Positions 52,154 through 61,394 of a stretch of 64,000 bases of DNA are shown here, piece after piece (the first letter of the stretch is position 1; each line of letters starts with the position of its first letter). Below the pieces are notes generated by a model. It had not been told where the DNA came from. It made no database searches and saw nothing but the letters and a program-made list of their open reading frames with translations. The position numbers and the translations under genes were made by a program. Source of the stretch: JAKPBU01 sp964425695 (GTDB lineage Bacteria > Pseudomonadota > Gammaproteobacteria > Xanthomonadales > Xanthomonadaceae); the NCBI GenBank assembly GCA_964425695.1, contig CAYRNF010000002.1, positions 124,001 through 188,000 of the forward strand, in the 5' to 3' direction.

Positions 52154-52744
52154 ATGCGATCGTCTTCGCGTGTTCTCGATGTTCTATTGCCGGGAGCGGC
52201 GCAGCCGCGGTTAGCGGCATTCTTTTCCAGAACTTCCTTCGCCCTCGTGTCGCGGGGCGGGCTCCAGCGTGCTTGTGCGCGGCATAACCGGGCCAGCACC
52301 AACAACGGCTCCGGGCGGCGAACGCGCCCGTCATTCCGTTGCGTGCTGTTGTTCGCCCTGCTAGCCGCGCAACTTGCGGCCTGCGGTACGACTCCAGCGC
52401 CCAACTTTCGCGGCCGCTGGCAGCAAGTCAATCGGATGGATTCGGTGCCGCGCGAGCTGCCGCTGCACCAGGCTTACGTCTACGCGCCTTCGCCCATGGA
52501 TCGCACGCTCAAGAGCATGCTGACGCGCTGGGCGCGCGATTCGCGCATGACCTTGTCGTATCTGCACGGGTATGACTTCACGCTGCATCAGCCGGTTGCA
52601 GCAATCAGCAGTCAAAGCCTGCAGCAGGCGATATCCGCGCTGAATGCCGCCTACGCCCAGCAAGGCATCCTGATTGATACCGATGCCCGGCAGATCACGG
52701 TGCGCACGGCTGTCGCGGATGCTCCGCCGTCCAGCGCGCCGTGA
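52154..52744 (+). CDS. virB7: VirB7, outer-membrane lipoprotein with extra N0-like domain
   Basis: The lipobox (ALLAAQLAACG) puts the lipidated cysteine at residue 77 of the long frame. A globular domain of about 95 residues follows (LPLHQAYVYAPSPMDRTLKS; QQAISALNAAYAQQGI), the STN/N0-type domain that marks Xanthomonadales VirB7. The usual product is shorter, so the true start is probably downstream of 52154, perhaps GTG near 52247; no ribosome site settles it. virB7 is followed by virB8-B11. Confidence 0.8.
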   Translation: MRSSSRVLDVLLPGAAQPRLAAFFSRTSFALVSRGGLQRACARHNRASTNNGSGRRTRPSFRCVLLFALLAAQLAACGTTPAPNFRGRWQQVNRMDSVPRELPLHQAYVYAPSPMDRTLKSMLTRWARDSRMTLSYLHGYDFTLHQPVAAISSQSLQQAISALNAAYAQQGILIDTDARQITVRTAVADAPPSSAP

Positions 52745-52777
52745 CGCGGCTGGCAGTCAACCCGACGGATTACATGC

Positions 52778-53689
52778 ATGTTGCGCAAGAAGAACTCACC
52801 GAAGATCGACGCGGCACTTGCGGCGTCGGTGAACTACGAAGTGTCCCTGGCCGACATGGCGCGCCGCAGCGAACGCCGCGCCTGGTTCGTCGCCTGTGCG
52901 GCGATGGCGATGGCGCTGATCCTGGCGGGCGGCTATTTCCTGGTTCTGCCACTGAAGGAGCGAGTGCCGTTTCTTGTCATGGCAGATGCCTACACGGGGC
53001 AGGCGACGGTGGCCCGCCTGCGCGGCGACTTCGGTAGCAACAGCATCACCGCGAACGAGGCGGTGAACAAAAGCAATATTGCCCATTACATCATCGCGCG
53101 AGAGTCCTACGACACCGCGCAGCGCAACATCCGGGACTGGAACACCATCTACACGATGTCGTCGCCGGATGTCGCAAAGGCTTACACAAGCGCCTCCTAC
53201 GACAAACGCAATCCAAACAGCCTGATCAACGTGTACGGACCCACGCGCGCCATCCGGGTGGAGATCGCGAGCATCACTTTGCTGGATAGCACGCGGGATA
53301 CGGACGGACCAGGTACCGGCGGAGGGGATGCAACCGTGCGATTCCAGCGGTTGCTTGTCGAGAAGTCCAGCGGTGTGTCCCGCGTCCTCGATACGCGGAT
53401 CGCCAACCTGCGGTACAACTACAACAAGAATCTTGCCCTGGACGAGAAGCAGCGGTTCGATAATCCGCTGGGCTTCCAGGTGGTCAGCTACCGCGTCGAT
53501 ACCGAGCTGGTGTCGATGCCGCTGCAGCCAGCGACCGGTGTTCCGGAAGCCGGTATTGGTGCTGTCGCCCCTGCAGTGGACGCGACGGATCAGACGCCGA
53601 GCGTCACCACGCCGGCCGCACTGCCTACCAATGGACAGGTGCAGTCCGCCCCCGCGGCTGCCAATCAGAACGGAGCTGTGAACCCATGA
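52778..53689 (+). CDS. virB8: VirB8, inner-membrane scaffold protein
   Basis: The 303-residue protein has a short cytoplasmic N-terminus, one membrane helix (VACAAMAMALILAGGYFLVL) and the VirB8 periplasmic domain (ESYDTAQRNIRDWNTIYTMS; RYNYNKNLALDEKQRFDNPL). The C-terminus is Pro/Ala-rich. Its stop overlaps virB9. Confidence 0.93.
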   Translation: MLRKKNSPKIDAALAASVNYEVSLADMARRSERRAWFVACAAMAMALILAGGYFLVLPLKERVPFLVMADAYTGQATVARLRGDFGSNSITANEAVNKSNIAHYIIARESYDTAQRNIRDWNTIYTMSSPDVAKAYTSASYDKRNPNSLINVYGPTRAIRVEIASITLLDSTRDTDGPGTGGGDATVRFQRLLVEKSSGVSRVLDTRIANLRYNYNKNLALDEKQRFDNPLGFQVVSYRVDTELVSMPLQPATGVPEAGIGAVAPAVDATDQTPSVTTPAALPTNGQVQSAPAAANQNGAVNP

Positions 53690-54450
53690 CGCGGGCGGTC
53701 GAACACGTGCGGGCTTTGGTGCTGTGCCTGGTGGCTGCATGGGCGCCTTGCGCTGTTGTCGCCCAGGCCATGCAGGACTACCAGTACCAGCCCGATCGGA
53801 TCTACGAGATCCGGACGGGGCTGGGGATCACCACTCAGCTGGAGCTGGATCCCAACGACGAGGTGCTGGACTACAGCACCGGGTTCAGTAGCGGATGGGA
53901 GCTGAATCGGCGCGATAACGTCTTTTACCTGAAGCCAAAGAACGTGGACGTCGACACCAACATGATGGTGCGTACCGCGAAGCGGGCCTACATCTTCGAG
54001 CTCAAGGTGGTTGCAACCGACTGGCGCGCGCTCGACCAGGCCAAGCGGGCTGGCGTGCAGTACAAGATCCGTTTCCAGTATCCGAAGGATGAGGCCTTCC
54101 CCGAGCCTGCCGCGCAGGCCGCGGCGTATCCCGGTCAAAGCACGAAGCTGGAAGCTGGCAGGCCCTACAACTTCGACTATTCCTTCGCGACACGCAGCAA
54201 GGCCCCGTGGATGGTGCCGATCAGCGTGTACGACGACGGTCGCTTTACGTACGTGGAGATGCCCGATCTCACGCAGTTTCCTACCGGTAACTTCCCGGCC
54301 ATCTACGCGCGCGAGCGGCGACGAGGCGACGATTTTGTCGTCAATACCACGGTCGAGAAGAACACCATCATCGTGCACGGCACCTACAACTATCTGGTGA
54401 TCCGGCACGGACAGAACACCGTCGGGTTGCGAAGGAACACGCCGCAATGA
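53686..54450 (+). CDS. virB9: VirB9, core-complex protein
   Basis: A signal peptide (to VVAQAM) is followed by the N-terminal domain (YQPDRIYEIRTGLGITTQLE) and the C-terminal domain that binds VirB7 (YNFDYSFATRSKAPWMVPIS). Length of 254 is usual. Overlaps on both sides (4 bases) show one operon with virB8 and virB10. Confidence 0.93.
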   Translation: MTRAVEHVRALVLCLVAAWAPCAVVAQAMQDYQYQPDRIYEIRTGLGITTQLELDPNDEVLDYSTGFSSGWELNRRDNVFYLKPKNVDVDTNMMVRTAKRAYIFELKVVATDWRALDQAKRAGVQYKIRFQYPKDEAFPEPAAQAAAYPGQSTKLEAGRPYNFDYSFATRSKAPWMVPISVYDDGRFTYVEMPDLTQFPTGNFPAIYARERRRGDDFVVNTTVEKNTIIVHGTYNYLVIRHGQNTVGLRRNTPQ

Positions 54451-55640
54451 GTCAGAATCCGAGCTCAAGCCAACCCGACGCATACGATCGCGAACAGGAA
54501 GGGTCTCCCTCGTTCGCGCGTGAACCGGGTGCCGGCGAACACGGCAATCCCTACTACCGTGGCCGCGTGAGCGAGCCTGACCCCGACTTGGATGCCGACG
54601 CGCCGGTGCTGCGCACCAGCGACGTGCAGCGACTCAATCGCAAGGCGCTGCTGTTCCTGGCGGGCATCATCGCCTTGCTTGGAGTCATGACGTTCTGGTT
54701 GCTGGGTCGCGCTGGCGATGATGCGGATGCGGTCCCCGTAGCAGAGCGCCAGCAATCGGTCGTGGTGCCGGAACTGCCCCAGGAAGCTGCGCCGGTAGCG
54801 CTCGCCCAGGATGCCGGCGCCGTGCAGGACGTCCCGCCACTGCCCGTGGTCCCTGAAAGTTCGTCCTCGCCGGGGGCCGCCTCGGCGGGCTCCGGGAATC
54901 CGGGCGCCGTGCCACCGCCCCCCAGCGTGGTCGATCGTCGCATCGCCGGGATGGAAGGCTCGGGGACGGGAGGATCCAGCGGGGCGGGTGCCGCGGTCGC
55001 CCAGGCACGCGCATCGGAGAGCAGCGCGCAGTTTCTCGGCAACCCGGATGCCCTGCTCGTGCGCGGCACGTACCTTCGCTGTGTGCTCGAATCGCGGATC
55101 GTGACGGACATTCCCGGCTTCACGTCATGCATCGTCACCGAGCCGGTCTACTCGATCAATGGGCGCAGCCTGCTGTTGCCGAAGGGTTCGAAGATCCTGG
55201 GGCGTTACCAGCAGGGAGCGGACATTGCGCGGGTGGCTGTGGTCTGGGACCGCATCATCACGCCAGGCGGCATCGATGTCATGATGCAGAGCCCTGGCGT
55301 GGATGGCCTGGGCGGTGCCGGGCATCCAGGCGATTACGACGGACACTGGGCAAGCAAGATCACGTCTGCGCTCCTGATCAGCCTGATCAGCGATGCGTTC
55401 TCGTGGGCAGCGGCCGAACACGGTCCGCCATCGACGGCAACACTGGTCGGTCCGGGTGGCGTCACGGTGGTCGAGCAGCCTTTCGAGAGCGCGACCGCGC
55501 GCAGCATGGAGCGGCTGGCCACCCAGGCGCTTGCCCGCTCCGCGAACCGCCAGGGCAGCGTCACCATCAACCAGGGTACGGTGGTGAACGTCTACGTGGC
55601 GCAGGACGTGGACTTCTCCGGTGTGCTTGCGCTGCGTTAA
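54447..55640 (+). CDS. virB10: VirB10, envelope-spanning core-complex protein
   Basis: The 397-residue protein has a cytoplasmic N-terminus, a membrane helix (LFLAGIIALLGVMTFWLLGR), a Pro/Ala/Gly-rich linker (about 90-190) and the C-terminal beta-barrel domain (RGTYLRCVLESRIVTDIPGF; LLLPKGSKILGRYQ). It transmits energy from the inner membrane to the outer-membrane pore. Confidence 0.94.
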   Translation: MSQNPSSSQPDAYDREQEGSPSFAREPGAGEHGNPYYRGRVSEPDPDLDADAPVLRTSDVQRLNRKALLFLAGIIALLGVMTFWLLGRAGDDADAVPVAERQQSVVVPELPQEAAPVALAQDAGAVQDVPPLPVVPESSSSPGAASAGSGNPGAVPPPPSVVDRRIAGMEGSGTGGSSGAGAAVAQARASESSAQFLGNPDALLVRGTYLRCVLESRIVTDIPGFTSCIVTEPVYSINGRSLLLPKGSKILGRYQQGADIARVAVVWDRIITPGGIDVMMQSPGVDGLGGAGHPGDYDGHWASKITSALLISLISDAFSWAAAEHGPPSTATLVGPGGVTVVEQPFESATARSMERLATQALARSANRQGSVTINQGTVVNVYVAQDVDFSGVLALR

Positions 55641-55744
55641 TCGCCGCACGGCACCCGGAGAACGCCACCTGACGGAAGGCGCGCGTCGACGCGCCGCGCC
55701 TGGCCTGGATGCATGGCGAACTGGCGGCACGCGGGTGCTTCGCC

Positions 55745-56788
55745 GTGAGTGACGGTACCGAAGCGCCTCTCGCGAACGTTTCCAAGGACTTTCTCGAGTA
55801 CCAGTACCAGGTCCTCGGCATCGTGGACTACATGCACGCCCAGGACGTCACGGAGATCTGCATCAACCGCCCGGGCGAGCTGTATCTGGAGAACCGCGAC
55901 GGTTGGCAGCGAGTCGAAGTGCCTTCGCTCACGTTCGAGCGTGCCCGTCAGTTCTGTACCGCCGTCGTTAATGAGAGCAACACGGGGCAGCGGATCACGG
56001 ATGCCGATCCGATGGTGTCGTTGACGTTTCCCACCGGGCAGCGCGCGCAGTTCGTGATTCCGCCTGCCTGCGACGCGGGCAAGGTATCGATCACTATCCG
56101 CCTCCCGTCCAAGCGCACGATCACGCTGCAGCAGTACGAGGAGAGCGGGTTCTTCCAGCAACTCCTGGAAGACAAACCTGCGATCAGCGCACACGACCAG
56201 GAACTGCTGGACCTGCGCGCCGCGCGGGACTATGCGGCGTTCTTCCGGCGCGCGGTGCACTACAAGAAGAACATCGTGGTATCGGGGGCGACCGGCAGCG
56301 GCAAGACCACGTTCATGAAGTCGCTGGTGGAGTTCATCCCGCATGAGGAGCGCCTGGTCACGATCGAGGACGCGCGCGAACTTTTCATCGGGCAGCCCAA
56401 CGTGGTCCACCTGCTGTACTCCAAGGGCGGGCAGGGCACGGCCAACGTGACCGCCAAGAGCTGCATGGAGTCGTGCCTGCGCATGAAGCCGGACCGGATC
56501 ATCCTTGCGGAGCTGCGCGGCGATGAGGCGTTCTACTTCATCCGCAACTGTGCGTCAGGACATCCCGGCTCCATCACGAGCTGCCACGCGGGCAGCACCG
56601 CACAGACGTGGGATCAGCTGGCGCTGATGGTGAAGGCGTCGCAGGAAGGCTCGGGGCTGGAATTTGCGGTCATCAAGCGGTTGCTGATGCTGACCATCGA
56701 CGTGGTGGTGCACATCCGCGCGCACGCCGGGTCGCGCTACATCACCGGAATCGACTTCGATCCGGCGCGCAGGCTCGCCGAGGGCTGA
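55745..56788 (+). CDS. virB11: VirB11, traffic ATPase
   Basis: The 347-residue protein is a GspE/VirB11 ATPase with Walker A (VSGATGSGKTTFMKSL), an Asp box (VTIEDARELF) and Walker B (RIILAELRGDEAFYF). GTG at 55745 is chosen by analogy with family N-termini; ATG at 55709 would add 12 residues and has no ribosome site either. It ends the virB operon. Confidence 0.93.
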   Translation: MSDGTEAPLANVSKDFLEYQYQVLGIVDYMHAQDVTEICINRPGELYLENRDGWQRVEVPSLTFERARQFCTAVVNESNTGQRITDADPMVSLTFPTGQRAQFVIPPACDAGKVSITIRLPSKRTITLQQYEESGFFQQLLEDKPAISAHDQELLDLRAARDYAAFFRRAVHYKKNIVVSGATGSGKTTFMKSLVEFIPHEERLVTIEDARELFIGQPNVVHLLYSKGGQGTANVTAKSCMESCLRMKPDRIILAELRGDEAFYFIRNCASGHPGSITSCHAGSTAQTWDQLALMVKASQEGSGLEFAVIKRLLMLTIDVVVHIRAHAGSRYITGIDFDPARRLAEG

Positions 56789-56854
56789 CTGCGCTGTCCC
56801 GTTGAGCCTGCTTGCGCGTCGGGTGGTGGCGCCAGCGCTTCAGGCCCGGCCGAT

Positions 56855-57706
56855 TCAATCCGCAGCGCTATCGCCGACCAGCGCAGCCACCACGCGCTCC
56901 GGCTGCTTCATCCATGCGAAATGGTCGGCGGCGGCACCGAGGGCGCGATCGTCCAGCGTGGTGGTGGCGCGTGGGGCAGGGCCGAGTTTCGCGAGCAGGT
57001 AGCCGAGCGACGGGTCTGGTGCCATCCAGTCGTCGGCCAGCAATACGGCCCGAACGGAGGCGCGCACGCGTGCGAGCGCGGATTCGAGGTCGCGGGAAAC
57101 TCCGGCTGCGGCGTATCGCCCGCTCAGGCCGGTCGCTGCCCAGTCCCGGATCAGGCCGCGGGCTTCGTTGCCTCCGAATCCCACCGCGCGGCCGGGAAGT
57201 GAGCCGCAGGCACCGGCGAGGAGGGGTGCGGCGGCGTATGCAAGGGCGAGCGCATAGCGCAACCGCGCGGGGAACGCGCGCCAGTAAGGCGCGCCACTGG
57301 CGACCAGCCAGAGCGCTTGCGCCGAGTCCGGGGCTAAGGCGAGCCGGCAGCAGGCCAGCTGGCCGCCGAGGCTGTGCCCGCCGACGATCCCCGGCAGCGC
57401 CCCGGCAACGCCAGCGGCGACGGCTTCGGCGGCCGGCAGATCCTGCAGCAGCAGTTCGCGATAGCCCCAATCGCAGCGCCGGCCTGCGCGCAGGCTGCTC
57501 GAACCATGGCCGCGCCACTCGTGCACGAACACGGCAACGCCAACCGCGGCGAGCGACTGCGCGAACGGGACGTAGTGGCGCGCCGCGACGCCCAGTGCGG
57601 GCAGCCACAGCAGGCGACGCGTCGCCTGCGGCGGCACGCAGGCGATCAGGTCGTAGCGATGCCCATCGGCGCCGGCTACCGGGAGCTGGCGCGGCTCAAC
57701 CGCCAT
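56855..57706 (-). CDS. Alpha/beta hydrolase family protein
   Basis: This is a 283-residue soluble protein. The nucleophile elbow is GGHSLGGQLA (serine), with a preceding oxyanion strand LWLPALGVAARHY and WRGHGSSSL. A C-terminal His in ADHFAW completes a plausible triad. Starting at ATG 57706, it overlaps the thiD end by 11 bases. Substrate unknown; it resembles uncharacterised esterase-like proteins of Xanthomonadales. Confidence 0.82.
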   Translation of the reverse strand: MAVEPRQLPVAGADGHRYDLIACVPPQATRRLLWLPALGVAARHYVPFAQSLAAVGVAVFVHEWRGHGSSSLRAGRRCDWGYRELLLQDLPAAEAVAAGVAGALPGIVGGHSLGGQLACCRLALAPDSAQALWLVASGAPYWRAFPARLRYALALAYAAAPLLAGACGSLPGRAVGFGGNEARGLIRDWAATGLSGRYAAAGVSRDLESALARVRASVRAVLLADDWMAPDPSLGYLLAKLGPAPRATTTLDDRALGAAADHFAWMKQPERVVAALVGDSAAD

Positions 57707-58520
57707 CGCGATGCGCGCAGTCCAGGTGTCCCAGCACCAGCACGTCGCTGCGACCCGGGCGGTAGCCGCGCTGCAGCGCCTGCCCGACGTATCCGACGGC
57801 CAGTGCGACCGCCTCGGTGATGTCGCGGCCCAGGCAGATCTGCGCCGCGATGGCCGACGACAGCGTGCAACCTGTGCCATGCCCCTCCAGGTCCAGGCGC
57901 GGGTGCTCGTAGGTCGCCGCGCCGCGGGCGTCACGATAGCGATCGAAGACGGAGCGACCTTCATCCAGGTGTCCGCCCTTCAGCAGAACGGCCTTTGCGC
58001 CTGCGCTGCGCAACGCATCGATGGCGCGCTCGGCGGACGCCGCGTCGGTGATCGGGTGGCCGGCCAGCACTTCGGCTTCGGGAATGTTGGGTGTGACGAC
58101 CGAACACATCGGCAGCAGGCGGGTGCGCAGTGCGTGGATGGCAGCGTCCTCGAGCAGGCGCGCGCCGGAAGTGGCGACCATGACGGGATCCAGCACGATG
58201 TGCGGCGGCGCGTGCGCCTGCAAGGCGTCGGCCACGGCGTGGATGACCCCCGCATTCGCCAGCATGCCGATCTTGACCGCCCCGATCGGGAAGTCGTCGA
58301 AGCATGCGTCGATCTGCGCGCGTAAGAATGCAGGCGGTGGAACGTGCACCGCAGTGACGCCGCGCGTGTGCTGCGCGGTGAGCGCGGCCACCGCCGACAG
58401 CCCGTGCACGCCGTGTGCGGCGAACGTCTTGAGGTCGGCCTGGATTCCCGCACCGCCGCCGGAATCCGAGCCGGCGATGGTGAGCGCGCAGGCCTGGCGC
58501 TCGATCTCGTTACCGGCCAA
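57696..58520 (-). CDS. thiD: ThiD, hydroxymethylpyrimidine (phosphate) kinase
   Basis: The enzyme phosphorylates HMP and HMP-phosphate for thiamine synthesis. The 274-residue sequence has the typical start (ALTIAGSDSGGGAGIQADLK), the substrate loop GMLANAGVI, and the anion-hole motif HGTGCTLSSAIAA. Length is normal. It is flanked by two hydrolase genes, both overlapping slightly. Confidence 0.95.
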   Translation of the reverse strand: MAGNEIERQACALTIAGSDSGGGAGIQADLKTFAAHGVHGLSAVAALTAQHTRGVTAVHVPPPAFLRAQIDACFDDFPIGAVKIGMLANAGVIHAVADALQAHAPPHIVLDPVMVATSGARLLEDAAIHALRTRLLPMCSVVTPNIPEAEVLAGHPITDAASAERAIDALRSAGAKAVLLKGGHLDEGRSVFDRYRDARGAATYEHPRLDLEGHGTGCTLSSAIAAQICLGRDITEAVALAVGYVGQALQRGYRPGRSDVLVLGHLDCAHRDGG

Positions 58521-59382
58521 CGTGCCGCTCCAGGAACGCGGAGAAGGGAGCGAAGCCTTGCGGGCTGCCCAACGCGTAGTGCCCGGCGCCGGGCACCACG
58601 AGCAGTTCCTTCGTCGGGCTGCCTGCCGCCGCGTAGAGCGCGCGCGACAGGGCAGGCACCGTATCCGGATCGTTCTCGCCGACGGCGATCAACAATGGGC
58701 CCTGATAGTGGCGCAGGGCGCTGGCAGGCTCGATGGCCTGCAGCTTCGGGTCGAGCTTGACCTTCAGGACAGGACGCGCGTACCACGGCACCTTGGTGGC
58801 CACGTAATCGCGCACGCTCGGCGTGCCGCCCTCGATCACCAGGACATCCGGATGCCGCTCGCGCACGACTTCCGCAGCCAGCGTGCTCCCCATCGAGAAT
58901 CCGTGCAGGATCAGCGGCCCTTCGGTACGCGCCCGCACGAAATCGTAGGCCTCCCGCGCATCGCCGAGCAGCCGGGCAAGCGTGGGTGTGCCCGGCGTAT
59001 GTCCATAGCCGCGCCGCTCGAACATGTAGGCGTTGTAGCCCATCTGCCGGTACTGCCACAGCCGCGTCGCGCCGTGCGCGTCGAGCGTGTTCGCGCCGCC
59101 CTGGAGGTAAAGGATCGTGCCCTTGGGGGACGGACGCGAGAGGAACAACCCGTGGCTGGGGTTGCCGTCGGACTGGCGGAGCGTCACCTGCTCGACGCGG
59201 TAGCTGGGATCGACAGCCGACACCGGCCAGGCGTTGTGGTCGGCGCGCAGGAAGCTGCTTTCGGCGACGGTATACACGCACCCCTGCAGCGCGGGGAGCA
59301 GCAGCAAGGCGCCCCGCAGAAACACGCCCGCGCCCCGGGCGCGCGCACGAGGTGGCGGCGCGTGGCTTGCCGCCCCTGCCAT
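58510..59382 (-). CDS. Alpha/beta hydrolase lipoprotein
   Basis: The N-terminus has a lipobox (LLLLPALQGCVY), so the 290-residue protein is probably membrane-anchored. The fold shows the nucleophile in LHGFSMGSTLAAE, an Asp in VGENDPDTVP and the final His in PGAGHYALG. Serine hydrolase activity is expected; the substrate is unknown. The end overlaps thiD by 11 bases. Confidence 0.82.
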   Translation of the reverse strand: MAGAASHAPPPRARARGAGVFLRGALLLLPALQGCVYTVAESSFLRADHNAWPVSAVDPSYRVEQVTLRQSDGNPSHGLFLSRPSPKGTILYLQGGANTLDAHGATRLWQYRQMGYNAYMFERRGYGHTPGTPTLARLLGDAREAYDFVRARTEGPLILHGFSMGSTLAAEVVRERHPDVLVIEGGTPSVRDYVATKVPWYARPVLKVKLDPKLQAIEPASALRHYQGPLLIAVGENDPDTVPALSRALYAAAGSPTKELLVVPGAGHYALGSPQGFAPFSAFLERHVGR

Positions 59383-59384
59383 GC

Positions 59385-60782
59385 CTACAGCACCTCGGAA
59401 GCGTAGTCCGCCAGTCGCGAACGCTCGCCGCGACGCAGCGTGACGTGCGCGCTGTGGGGCCAGGCCTTGAAGCGATCCACGACGTAGGTCAGGCCCGAGG
59501 TGGTTTCGGTGAGATACGGCGTGTCGATCTGTTCCACGTTGCCCAGGCAGATGATCTTGGTGCCGGGGCCGGCGCGGGTGACCAGCGTTTTCATCTGCTT
59601 GGGCGTGAGGTTCTGCGCCTCGTCCAGGATCAGGTAACGCGACAGGAACGTACGCCCGCGCATGAAGTTCATGGAACGGATCTTGATACGGCTTGCGAGC
59701 AGGTCGTTGGTGGCCGCGCGGCCCCAGCTGCCGCCGTCCTGGTTGTGGGTCAGCACTTCCAGGTTATCGGTCAGCGCGCCCATCCATGGCGTCATCTTTT
59801 CTTCTTCCGTGCCGGGCAGGAAGCCGATGTCCTCGCCCACGCTCACCGTGGCGCGGGTCATGATGATCTCGCGATAGCGCTGCTGGTCCATCGTCTGGGC
59901 AAGGCCGGCGGCGAGCGCCAGCAGCGTCTTGCCGGTACCGGCGGTACCCAGCAGGCTGACGAAGTCGATTTCCGGGTCCATCAGTGCGTTCAGGGCGAAG
60001 TTCTGCTCGCGGTTGCGCGCCAGGATGCCCCAGACCGCGTGCTGGCTGCTGCGGTAGTCGTCCACGATCTGCAGCGTGACCTTGTCTTCGCCCACCCTGG
60101 CGACCTTCAGTTCCGCGTCCTCGTCGCCGGGCAGGTACAGGAACTGGTTGGGATACCAGTCGTCGACCGGCTTGCGCGAGATCTCGTAGAAGGTGCGGCC
60201 CTTCTCGGTCCAGGACCGCAGGTCGTCGCCGTGCCGCTGCCAGAAATCCTCCGGCAGCGCGGTGGCGCCGGTGTACAGCAGGCTGAAATCGTCCAGCGCG
60301 CGGTCGTTCTCGTAATCCTCGTTGACGATGCCGACGATCGACGCCTTGATCCGCAGGTTGATGTCCTTGGACACCAACACCACCGGCGTGCCCGGCTCGT
60401 CCACCTTCAGCGCCAGGATCGCGGCCAGGATCTGGTTGTCGGGCATGACCTTGCCGAAGCTGCGCGAGGCATCGGTCGGCGCGGTCTGGAAGCGCAGGCG
60501 GCCCGCGCTGTCCTGGCTGCGCAGCTGCAGGCCCTTCGGGCGCTGCAGCACCACGCCGCCATCCAGCGCCTTGCCGCCGTGCGCCTCGATCAGCTCGTTG
60601 AGGAAGCGGCTGACCTGGCGCGCGTTGCGGCTGGCTTCCGACGTGCCTTTCTTGGCGTTGTCCAGCTCTTCCAGCACCTGCATCGGCAGGTAGACATCGT
60701 GTTCCTCGAACTTGAACAGGGCGGTGGGGTCGTGCATCAGCACGTTGGTGTCGAGGACGTAGATGCGCTTGCCTTTGGTCAT
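59385..60782 (-). CDS. PhoH-family ATPase with N-terminal PIN domain
   Basis: The 465-residue protein joins a PIN-type RNase domain (IYVLDTNVLMHDP; EELDNAKKGTSEASRNARQ) with a PhoH ATPase domain (Walker A LGTAGTGKTLLALAAG; Walker B YLILDEAQNLTPKQM). Such PhoH2-type proteins act on RNA as an ATPase-coupled nuclease. The start at 60782 matches the usual PIN N-terminus MTKGKRIYVL. Confidence 0.92.
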   Translation of the reverse strand: MTKGKRIYVLDTNVLMHDPTALFKFEEHDVYLPMQVLEELDNAKKGTSEASRNARQVSRFLNELIEAHGGKALDGGVVLQRPKGLQLRSQDSAGRLRFQTAPTDASRSFGKVMPDNQILAAILALKVDEPGTPVVLVSKDINLRIKASIVGIVNEDYENDRALDDFSLLYTGATALPEDFWQRHGDDLRSWTEKGRTFYEISRKPVDDWYPNQFLYLPGDEDAELKVARVGEDKVTLQIVDDYRSSQHAVWGILARNREQNFALNALMDPEIDFVSLLGTAGTGKTLLALAAGLAQTMDQQRYREIIMTRATVSVGEDIGFLPGTEEEKMTPWMGALTDNLEVLTHNQDGGSWGRAATNDLLASRIKIRSMNFMRGRTFLSRYLILDEAQNLTPKQMKTLVTRAGPGTKIICLGNVEQIDTPYLTETTSGLTYVVDRFKAWPHSAHVTLRRGERSRLADYASEVL

Positions 60783-60882
60783 GCGTTGCAGGCCTTTGCT
60801 GGAGTGCGCCTGTCGTGCAGGCGAGGGAAGGCCACCGCGACCCGCGGGGCGGGGCAGTGGAGGTTGCGGAACGAAGAGCGCA

Positions 60883-61371
60883 TCACGCCTGCTGTTCGGC
60901 CTTGAGCGCTTCGAGCACGGTGTAGGCATGGCCCGGCACGCTGACGCCGCGCCACGCCTGGCGGATGCGCCCGTCGGGCCCGATCAGGAACGTGCTGCGT
61001 TCGATGCCGATGTATTCGCGGCCGTACAGTTTCTTCGGCTTGATCACGCCGAACGCGTTGCACAGGGACTCGTCGGCGTCGCTGACCAGCTCGAACCGGA
61101 AACCCTGCTTGGCGCAGAAGTTCTGGTGGCTCTTGAGCGAATCGCGCGACACGCCCAGCACCGTGGCGTCGAGCTTGGCGAACTTGGGCACCAGGGCGTT
61201 GAATTCCTGGCCCTCGGTCGTGCAGCCGGGCGTGGAATCCTTCGGGTAGAAGTACAGCACCAGCCAGTGGCCCAGGTGGTCGGCCGTGCTGCCCACGTGG
61301 CCGCCGGACAATGCCAGCGGCAGCGCGGGAACCTGGCTTCCGGTATCGAGCGGCTTCTTGGCGGCAGGCAT
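60883..61371 (-). CDS. bcp: Bcp/PrxQ-type thioredoxin-dependent peroxiredoxin
   Basis: The 162-residue enzyme reduces peroxides through Cys50 in YPKDSTPGCTTEGQEF. The resolving Cys of E. coli Bcp five residues later is missing; Cys86 (NFCAKQG) or Cys104 (ESLCNAFG) may serve. Length is normal. It lies between phoH and gcvR on the same strand. Confidence 0.93.
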   Translation of the reverse strand: MPAAKKPLDTGSQVPALPLALSGGHVGSTADHLGHWLVLYFYPKDSTPGCTTEGQEFNALVPKFAKLDATVLGVSRDSLKSHQNFCAKQGFRFELVSDADESLCNAFGVIKPKKLYGREYIGIERSTFLIGPDGRIRQAWRGVSVPGHAYTVLEALKAEQQA

Positions 61372-61394
61372 GGGGATTCCGGCAGTGTCCGCGC

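Noticed and set aside
58986..60905. Plus-strand frame of about 640 codons over hydrolase and phoH genes
   Set aside because: The minus-strand genes have catalytic motifs in the right order; the plus frame is a shadow.
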